Assembly (NCBI RefSeq): GCF_037389425.1
Contig: NZ_JBBHKR010000064.1
Span: 1-64,000 of the forward strand
Source of the DNA: Stygiolobus sp037389425
Lineage (GTDB): Archaea > Thermoproteota > Thermoprotei_A > Sulfolobales > Sulfolobaceae
Reading direction: 5' to 3'
DNA: 64,000 nt
Of this stretch, positions 58,137 through 64,000 are shown piece by piece (positions within the stretch are counted from its first letter, which is position 1; the number at the start of each line of letters is the position of its first letter). Below the pieces are notes generated by a model, which saw only the letters and a program-made list of their open reading frames with translations, did not search any database and was not told the DNA's origin. The position numbers were made by a program, and so were the translations under genes.

Positions 58137-58717
58137 CAGATATTACACTTATAATAGATAATTATGACAGTTTCGTTTATAATATAGCACAAATAGTAGG
58201 AGAATTAGGAACTATTCCGATAGTGATAAGAAATGATGAAATTACAGTGAGGGGGGTAGAGAGAATAAACCCTGATAGGATCATCATCTCTCCGGGTCCA
58301 GGTTCACCTGATAAGAAAGAAGATATAGGTATAGTAATAGACGTAATAAAGCAATTGGGAAAAAGAATTCCGATTTTTGGTATTTGTTTAGGTCATCAAG
58401 CTATAGGATATGCTTTCGGGGCTAAGATAAGAAGGGCTAAAAAGGTTTTTCACGGTAAAATAAGTAAAATAGTTCATAATTCGACAGCGATTATTTATGA
58501 CGGAATCCCTAAGCAATTCGAGGCTACTAGATATCACAGCTTAGTTATTGATGATGTAAAAGAGCCGTTAATTATTGACGCTTATTCCTTAGAAGATAAC
58601 GAAATAATGGGGGTTCATCATGTCGAATATAGAATATATGGGGTTCAATTTCATCCTGAAAGTGTGGGTACACCGTTAGGTAAGAGAATACTTTATAATT
58701 TCATTAATAAAGTCTGA
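58133..58717 (+). CDS. trpG: Anthranilate synthase component II (glutamine amidotransferase)
   Basis: TrpG releases ammonia from glutamine for TrpE. The 194-residue class I amidotransferase begins I-D-N-Y-D-S-F-V-Y-N and has S-P-G-P-G-S-P. The nucleophile lies in G-I-C-L-G-H-Q (Cys about 84), and the His-Glu pair in F-H-P-E-S-V (about 174-179). It overlaps trpE by 4 nt and is followed by trpC after 4 nt. Confidence 0.96.
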   Translation: MTDITLIIDNYDSFVYNIAQIVGELGTIPIVIRNDEITVRGVERINPDRIIISPGPGSPDKKEDIGIVIDVIKQLGKRIPIFGICLGHQAIGYAFGAKIRRAKKVFHGKISKIVHNSTAIIYDGIPKQFEATRYHSLVIDDVKEPLIIDAYSLEDNEIMGVHHVEYRIYGVQFHPESVGTPLGKRILYNFINKV

Positions 58718-58721
58718 TCAG

Positions 58722-59468
58722 ATGCCTAGATTTTTACAAGGCTGGTTAGCGGATGTTATAAGATTTTCCCAACAAAGACCTGAAGTATACAAAACTAGAC
58801 AGAGACCTATTTATTCGCTCAAAAGGAATATTATGGTAAAGAAAAGTGAGGGCAAAAACCCCATTATTGCTGAGTTTAAAAGGAAATCTCCCTCCGGGCT
58901 TAACGTGAATAGGGACATAATAGAGTATGTAAAATTTATGGAGGCTAATGATGTTGCCGGTATATCTGTTTTAACCGAGGAGAAATTTTTCGGAGGCAGT
59001 TACACAGACCTTGAGAGAGTTGCTGAAAATGTTAGTGTCCCAGTTTTAATGAAAGATTTTGTGGTCACTGAGAAACAAATAAATACAGCCTATAGTTTAG
59101 GTGCTGACGTCATTTTATTGATAGTAAGGGTTCTCACGGAGAGGGAGTTAATTAGTTTGTACAAATATGCAAAGAGTTATAAGTTAGACGTTATTGTGGA
59201 GGTAACAAATGAGGAAGAGGTAGAAATAGCTTTAAGGAATAATTTTGATATAATAGGCGTAAACTCCAGGGATCTTTCTTCTCTTGACTTAAGTTTAGAA
59301 AAGACTGAAAGGTTACTTAAACTTATCCCTTCAGATAGGATAAAAATTGCTGAAAGCGGGATAAGGTCTAGGGACGATATTCATCGTCTTAAAAATGCGG
59401 GAGCTGACGCATTTTTAATAGGTACCACATTAATGCAAGATCCGAATAAAATAAAGGAATTAATTTAG
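58722..59468 (+). CDS. trpC: Indole-3-glycerol-phosphate synthase
   Basis: TrpC closes the indole ring from carboxyphenylamino-deoxyribulose phosphate. The 248-residue TIM barrel starts M-P-R-F-L-Q-G-W-L like the classic Sulfolobus enzyme. It has I-A-E-F-K-R-K-S-P-S-G (catalytic Lys about 51-53), L-M-K-D-F-V (Lys about 110), G-V-N-S-R-D-L and A-E-S-G-I. Length equals the Sulfolobus protein. It lies 4 nt behind trpG. Confidence 0.96.
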   Translation: MPRFLQGWLADVIRFSQQRPEVYKTRQRPIYSLKRNIMVKKSEGKNPIIAEFKRKSPSGLNVNRDIIEYVKFMEANDVAGISVLTEEKFFGGSYTDLERVAENVSVPVLMKDFVVTEKQINTAYSLGADVILLIVRVLTERELISLYKYAKSYKLDVIVEVTNEEEVEIALRNNFDIIGVNSRDLSSLDLSLEKTERLLKLIPSDRIKIAESGIRSRDDIHRLKNAGADAFLIGTTLMQDPNKIKELI

Positions 59469-59479
59469 GTGTATAATTT

Positions 59480-60688
59480 ATGTCAGTAGATAATTTTTCT
59501 ACTGCGTCAACAAGTATAACCGGTGAATCGACGTTAGTTTATCAAGAAGTGGCGAGAAAAGTACAGAAGGAGAAAGGTATAAGAGTAATAAACTTCGGAA
59601 TAGGACAGCCAGATTTACCTACGTTTAGAAAAATAAGAAATGCAGCAATAAAGGCACTCGACGAGGGCTTTACCGGTTATACCTCAGCCTACGGTATAGA
59701 TGAATTGCGTGAAAAGATCGCCTCGCATTTAAATTCGAGGTATCCTAGTGAGAGACCAATAAAGAAGGAGGAAGTAATAGTTACGCCTGGCGCGAAAACT
59801 GCATTATATCTCGCTTTTCTCCTTTACGTTAACCCCGGTGACGAGGTTATAATTTTCGACCCGTCTTTCTACTCCTATGCGGAAGTAATAAAGATGTTAG
59901 GCGGGAAAACTGTTTACATCAAGATGAGGTGGACTGAAGAGAACGGTTTCTCGCTCAATGTTAATGAGCTAAAAGAGAAGATAACATCTAAGACTAAAAT
60001 GATAGTTCTTAACAATCCTCATAATCCTACTGGAATGGTATTTGATCCGAGAGAAATAGAGAAAGTAATGGAAATAGCAAAGGAGAGAAAAGTTATCTTG
60101 TTATCAGACGAGATCTATGATTATTTTATTTATGATGGAAAGATGAAAAGTGTTTTAGAAGATCCAGATTGGCGTGAGTATGTAATTTATGTTAACGGTT
60201 TCAGTAAGACGTTTTCGATGACTGGTTGGAGGCTGGGTTATATAGTAGCTAAAGATAGAGTTGTCAGGAAAATGGCAGAGCTTGCAGCTAATATATATAC
60301 ATGTCCGACAAGTTTTGCTCAGAAAGGAGCATTAGTTGCTTTTGATTCATTGGATGATGTAAAGGATATGATTTCATTATTCAGAAGAAGAAGGGATGTA
60401 ATGTATGAAGAATTGAAGAAAAATAAGTGGATAAGGGTTTACAAGAGTCAAGGGGCATTCTACATGTTTCCGTATGTAGGAGACATTCTAGCTAAGACGA
60501 AAATGCAGGTTAAAGACTTTTCAGTAAAGATGATAGAAGAAGCTGGGGTGACTACCATACCAGGGGAGGTCTTCCCGTTAGAGGTTGGAAGGAACTTTCT
60601 CAGATTAAGTTTTGCTGTAGACGAAAATGATATAAGAGAAGGAGTCAGAAGGATTAATGAATTCGTAACAAGGTTGATGAAAGAGTAA
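59480..60688 (+). CDS. aspC: Class I/II aminotransferase (aspartate aminotransferase type)
   Basis: The 402-residue fold type I aminotransferase has T-P-G-A-K-T-A-L (about 100-107) and N-N-P-H-N-P-T-G (about 176-183). The PLP lysine lies in G-F-S-K-T-F-S-M-T-G-W-R-L-G-Y (Lys about 239), and a late Arg near F-L-R-L-S-F. The sequence type fits archaeal aspartate aminotransferase, but aromatic acceptors are possible. As the last gene of the trp operon (11 nt behind trpC), it may act in aromatic amino acid synthesis. That role is inferred. Confidence 0.88.
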   Translation: MSVDNFSTASTSITGESTLVYQEVARKVQKEKGIRVINFGIGQPDLPTFRKIRNAAIKALDEGFTGYTSAYGIDELREKIASHLNSRYPSERPIKKEEVIVTPGAKTALYLAFLLYVNPGDEVIIFDPSFYSYAEVIKMLGGKTVYIKMRWTEENGFSLNVNELKEKITSKTKMIVLNNPHNPTGMVFDPREIEKVMEIAKERKVILLSDEIYDYFIYDGKMKSVLEDPDWREYVIYVNGFSKTFSMTGWRLGYIVAKDRVVRKMAELAANIYTCPTSFAQKGALVAFDSLDDVKDMISLFRRRRDVMYEELKKNKWIRVYKSQGAFYMFPYVGDILAKTKMQVKDFSVKMIEEAGVTTIPGEVFPLEVGRNFLRLSFAVDENDIREGVRRINEFVTRLMKE

Positions 60689-60740
60689 CGAGTGAACGGT
60701 GAGCAAAACTCCCATGGGCTGACTATCTGTGATTAAATAA

Positions 60741-60792
60741 TGTTTATTTTCTGTTTTTCACCTCTAATTCAGTTCTTCAAAACAAATAAAGA
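60741..60792. terminator. T-rich termination region between convergent aspC and valS
   Basis: The 140-bp spacer holds a plus-strand T-rich run (TTTATTTTCTGTTTTT, 60743-60758) and a minus-strand counterpart (A-rich at 60778-60790). Both convergent transcripts could end here. The call is by composition; no hairpin is obvious. Confidence 0.4.
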
Positions 60793-60828
60793 AGGCTTTG
60801 AAAAGCACGTTGGAAAAATATCCCTAAT

Positions 60829-63270
60829 TTATTTTTTCACTATTGATAATAATTCAGCCTTAATCTCGTCGCCCTCTTGATACTCTATACTCTCGATTTT
60901 CAATGTTTTCTTTATGTCACTTTCTATACTTCTTATCTTCTCAATGAACTCTTTAGGGCCTACTAATTTAACATTAATCATAGATACAATTGATAATTGG
61001 TTCTTTATTTTCAATGTTCTAATTGTTGAAGTAGTTTTCTTTATGTACTCGCCCAGCTTCAGAATCTCGGGGTCTTCTTCAATGTCACTTACATCCGGAA
61101 TTCTCTCTAACAAGATACTTATTTTATCTCCGAAAAGTTTACTATACATCTCTTCTGTTATGTGGGGTGCTAGCGGGTGTAATATTATCAGAAGATCCCT
61201 GAATATCCTTTGCAAAGTGTAAAGTGCTGACTGATCTTCCTCGAAGAGTCTGTGTTTGATCAGTTCTAGGTACTCATCAGCTATTGTCTCCCAGAAGTAC
61301 GAGTACAAAGACTCCACAACTGTGTAAAAGTCATAATTATCGTATGCACTAATGACTTTTTCTATAAATCTCTTGTGCTCAGCTAAGATCCATTGGTCAA
61401 TAGAGTTTAAGGTTAGAGGTTTTTCGAACTTCTTCTTTCCTATGAAGGGATATGAAAGTCTTCCAGCGTTCCACAACTTTTGAAGTAGCAGTTTCTTCGC
61501 CTTTACGGTTTCCCATTTGAATGGAAAGTCGTCTCCAATTCTTGCATCTAATAATGTAAGCCTTATTGCATCGGCACCAAATTCGTCTATCCTATCCAGT
61601 GGATTAACCACGTTCCCTTTACTTTTACTCATTCTAGTTCCGTCGGGTCCTAACACCTGCCCATTAATTAGTACCTCTTTAAACGGTATATTCCCAGTTA
61701 GCATGAGAGTTCTGAAAAAAGTGTAAAATAACCACGTTCTTATGATATCCGTCCCTTGTAACCTTATTGATGCAGGGAAAGTCCTCGAAAATCTATTCTT
61801 GTCGGTGTAAAAACCAGTTAGGTAAATCACTGTAACGCTGGAATCGATCCATACATCAGCTACATCGGTTATTGGCTTTAAAGGAAGACCGCATTTAGGA
61901 CATTTATCTACAGGAGGAGAGATTTTCGTAGGATCTATTGGGAGTTGTTCTTCTTTAGCGGGGACTAGATGCCCGTTGTCACAATACCAGAACGGTAAGG
62001 GTGTTCCATAGACTCTTTGTCTGCTTATGTTCCAATCCCATTCCAAGCTATTGATCCAGTCTTCAAGATAATGAGACATCCTGGAAGGAATGAATTTCAT
62101 TTTTTTATATTCTTCTAGCAATTGTGATTTAAACGGCAGAGTTCTTATGTATATTTGTTTCTTTGTAAGGAACTCTATGGGAGACAGACAGTCGCTTCTC
62201 TCAGTATGAGATAAAACGTTGTGCTTGATATTCTCTACTTTCACTAAGTAACCTTGTTGTTTTAGTATTTCCACCATCTTCTTTCTGGCTTCGGTGACCT
62301 TCAACCCGTCCAACAACCCGTTAGTGTTTTTCATTCTGCCTTTCTCGTCTAGCAGTTCTGCTACAGGTAAGTTGTACATTAATTGCCACTTTATGTCTTG
62401 AGGGTCTCCGTAAGTGCTTATCATTACTGCACCAGTTCCGAATTCTTTTTCCACAGACTTATCGGCAATTATTTTTACCTCTTTATTAAACACGGGAACT
62501 ATAACCGTTTTTCCTATCAAGTTCTTGTATCGTTCGTCTTCCGGATGTACTGCTACAGCTTGTGTTGCTCCCAATAATTCAGGTCTGGTTGTTGCTATTA
62601 TTATATCTCCACCATCCTTGAGAGGGAATCTAATATAAGCTAGAATTCCTTCTTTCTCAAGGTATCCTACTTCACTTTGAGCTAATGCAGTCTCGCATTT
62701 AGGACACCAGTATACTGGGCCCTCCTTCATTTCTATTAGTCCGTTCTCATACATCTGCAGTAAGCTTTTCTGTATTACTCTTCTATACTTTTCTTCGTAA
62801 GTTCTGTACTCAAATCTTTCCCACTCTGGTCTGTAGCCAAGTCTAATCATAGCTTCTTTCATTCTCTTGATCATATCCTCTGTCCACTCAATGCATTTTT
62901 TGAGGAACAATTCCCTGTTATCCTTAGGAATACCGAGCTTGTACTGGACTTTCAGCTCGGTAGGTAACCCTTGTGTGTCCCATCCCTGAGGTAAAAGCAC
63001 GTTATATCCTTGGAGTCTCTTAAATCTCGCTATGGTATCAGCAATGGAAACCCAATATGCGTGACCCATGTGAAGTTCTCCGCTCGTGAAAGGCGGAGGA
63101 GTATCTATAACGAAGGTGGGCGATTGCGTATCCTCATCCTTAAACCTGAAGACTTTCTCCCAAAACTCTTGGCTTAACCAGATTTTTTGCCACTTTAACT
63201 CAATCGACTCAGGATCATAATGCTTAGGCCATTCTTCCATCTTTTTATTAATCTCCTCCTGTGTTAGCAT
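60829..63270 (-). CDS. valS: Valyl-tRNA synthetase
   Basis: ValS charges tRNA-Val and edits misactivated threonine. The 813-residue class I enzyme has the HIGH box as G-E-L-H-M-G-H-A-Y-W (about 64-73) and an editing domain in the first half with T-T-R-P-E-L-L. Zinc-like pairs C-P-K-C are present, and the KMSKS box reads R-M-S-K-S-K-G-N (about 546-553). The C-terminal helical domain binds the anticodon. It lacks the coiled-coil tail of bacterial enzymes, as is usual in archaea. ATG 63270 is divergent from the final gene. Confidence 0.95.
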   Translation of the reverse strand: MLTQEEINKKMEEWPKHYDPESIELKWQKIWLSQEFWEKVFRFKDEDTQSPTFVIDTPPPFTSGELHMGHAYWVSIADTIARFKRLQGYNVLLPQGWDTQGLPTELKVQYKLGIPKDNRELFLKKCIEWTEDMIKRMKEAMIRLGYRPEWERFEYRTYEEKYRRVIQKSLLQMYENGLIEMKEGPVYWCPKCETALAQSEVGYLEKEGILAYIRFPLKDGGDIIIATTRPELLGATQAVAVHPEDERYKNLIGKTVIVPVFNKEVKIIADKSVEKEFGTGAVMISTYGDPQDIKWQLMYNLPVAELLDEKGRMKNTNGLLDGLKVTEARKKMVEILKQQGYLVKVENIKHNVLSHTERSDCLSPIEFLTKKQIYIRTLPFKSQLLEEYKKMKFIPSRMSHYLEDWINSLEWDWNISRQRVYGTPLPFWYCDNGHLVPAKEEQLPIDPTKISPPVDKCPKCGLPLKPITDVADVWIDSSVTVIYLTGFYTDKNRFSRTFPASIRLQGTDIIRTWLFYTFFRTLMLTGNIPFKEVLINGQVLGPDGTRMSKSKGNVVNPLDRIDEFGADAIRLTLLDARIGDDFPFKWETVKAKKLLLQKLWNAGRLSYPFIGKKKFEKPLTLNSIDQWILAEHKRFIEKVISAYDNYDFYTVVESLYSYFWETIADEYLELIKHRLFEEDQSALYTLQRIFRDLLIILHPLAPHITEEMYSKLFGDKISILLERIPDVSDIEEDPEILKLGEYIKKTTSTIRTLKIKNQLSIVSMINVKLVGPKEFIEKIRSIESDIKKTLKIESIEYQEGDEIKAELLSIVKK

Positions 63271-63325
63271 TGTTTCACCTATTTTACCACTATTTTATAA
63301 GGTATGAGGTTAAAAATTGTTGGAA

Positions 63326-64000
63326 ATGAAGATTGCAGTTATTGGTGGTGGAGTATCAGGATCACTACTAGGTTACTTGTTAAAGGCTAAGACAAATCAT
63401 GAGGTAAAGTTATTCGATGTAATAAACAAGTATGTTAAACCTTGCGGAGATATAGTACCTAACGTTTTTTCTACTCCGTATCCTTGGGAAGTCAAGTTCG
63501 GGATTAAGAGGTTCGCTTTTTATATAGATGGGGAGAGAGTTTACGACGTAGAATATAGGCATACGAAGTGGTTAGTAATAGACAAATGGAAATGGATTAA
63601 TGACATGCGTAAAAATTTAGGTTTTAACCACGTAAGTGAATTTAGAAAAGAGGACTTTGATCTAGTCATAGACGCTAAGGGTCCATATGATATGGATAGG
63701 GATGTAGTGTACACGACAAGGGCTATTATAAAGACTGATAAATTTACTGATGAAGCTATTTTTGAGTTCGATACTAAATACACGGGTTTTTATTGGATAT
63801 TCCCAGCTGAAGAAGGGTTACTTAACATAGGAGCTGGTTTCATAGAGTATAAAAACTCAAAGGAGCTCTTACTTAAGTATATGAAAGAGAGATACGGTAA
63901 TTTCGAATTGTTAGACATGAGAGGTGCTCCTATTTCCATTTCCCCAGTCCATAATAAGGTTGGAAGAATAGGTGAAGCTAGAGGGTTAGTCTTTCCTCTG
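63326..64000 (+). CDS. FAD-dependent geranylgeranyl-reductase-like oxidoreductase, partial
   Basis: The reading frame runs off the window end, so 225 residues are seen. It starts M-K-I-A-V-I-G-G-G-V-S-G-S, a Rossmann FAD-binding loop. F-D-V-I-N-K follows, then C-G-D-I-V in the position of the family motif near the first helix, then D-A-K-G-P. The later Y-T-G-F-Y-W-I-F-P and N-I-G-A-G match the geranylgeranyl reductase group, which hydrogenates isoprenoid chains of archaeal lipids or quinones. ATG 63326 is preferred; in-frame TTG codons at 63317 and 63320 are possible. The substrate cannot be fixed from the part seen. Confidence 0.8.
   Translation, partial: MKIAVIGGGVSGSLLGYLLKAKTNHEVKLFDVINKYVKPCGDIVPNVFSTPYPWEVKFGIKRFAFYIDGERVYDVEYRHTKWLVIDKWKWINDMRKNLGFNHVSEFRKEDFDLVIDAKGPYDMDRDVVYTTRAIIKTDKFTDEAIFEFDTKYTGFYWIFPAEEGLLNIGAGFIEYKNSKELLLKYMKERYGNFELLDMRGAPISISPVHNKVGRIGEARGLVFPL

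Noticed and set aside
60829..63270. Intein or insertion in ValS, also considered for nrdJ and the thermosome gene
   Set aside because: Lengths are normal and all motifs are contiguous; no splicing-junction Cys/Ser ... His-Asn blocks are seen.

Overview
The window is chromosomal DNA of a thermoacidophilic crenarchaeon of the order Sulfolobales. Diagnostic genes are Cren7 chromatin protein, an ESCRT-III division protein (CdvB2 type), a WhiP-like origin-binding protein, a homocitrate synthase with a C-terminal RAM domain, TFE-beta, the TrpB2-type trp operon, and an acylphosphatase with the extended Sulfolobus-type N-terminus. The DNA is AT-rich and almost fully coding, with many 4-40 nt gene overlaps and many genes that look leaderless (TATA box centred about 26 nt upstream of the start codon). 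I see no IS element, CRISPR array, provirus or plasmid-like block. No stretch over 300 bases lacks a gene. The window is core chromosome rather than an accessory island.

Layout: 0.1-3.8 kb aIF5A, SRP54, a Pus10-like protein and an SDR protein. 3.8-7.8 kb Cren7, UMP kinase, homocitrate synthase and a large pilin-like secreted protein. 7.8-10.1 kb DUF357-nucleotidyltransferase, diphthine synthase and a metallophosphoesterase. 10.1-19.3 kb is an information-processing block: TBP, DUF373 membrane protein, coiled-coil protein, Gar1, TFB, TFE-beta, then on the minus strand Nop5-fibrillarin-DUF61-COG1395 regulator-Trm1, and eS30. 19.3-24 kb GatD/GatE and two less known genes. 24.1-29.3 kb class II ribonucleotide reductase, acetyl-CoA synthetase and a frameshifted acetate-transporter gene. 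29.4-33.5 kb PAP2-like protein, ArgS with an intron-containing tRNA-Arg directly behind it, and small Sulfolobales proteins. 33.6-40.1 kb thermosome, a TtuA/Ctu-like protein with a degenerate PP-loop, a WhiP-like protein with a candidate oriC3 region, and an ATP-NAD kinase-like protein. 40.1-46.5 kb ArgF and the operon thrC-ask-asd-PHP-nreA. 46.5-53.2 kb UbiD, CdvB2, PEP synthase, inositol-phosphate synthase and acylphosphatase. 53.2-60.7 kb the operon trpB2-A-D-F-E-G-C-aspC. 60.8-64 kb ValS and the start of a flavin-dependent reductase.

Points that stand out: (1) three well-conserved genes (TBP, threonine synthase, TrpF) have N-terminal coding sequence upstream of any ATG/GTG/TTG, so they appear to use AUA/AUU/CUG-type starts or carry small lesions; (2) the acetate transporter next to acs is broken by two one-base frameshifts; (3) a TtuA-like paralogue has lost its PP-loop, as in eukaryotic Ctu2; (4) a Pus10-like protein shows no pseudouridine-synthase active-site motif; (5) a four-cysteine module recurs in two nearby small proteins; (6) a WhiP-like gene marks a probable replication origin locus. 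Locus comparisons with Saccharolobus and Sulfolobus genomes are from memory and were not searched.
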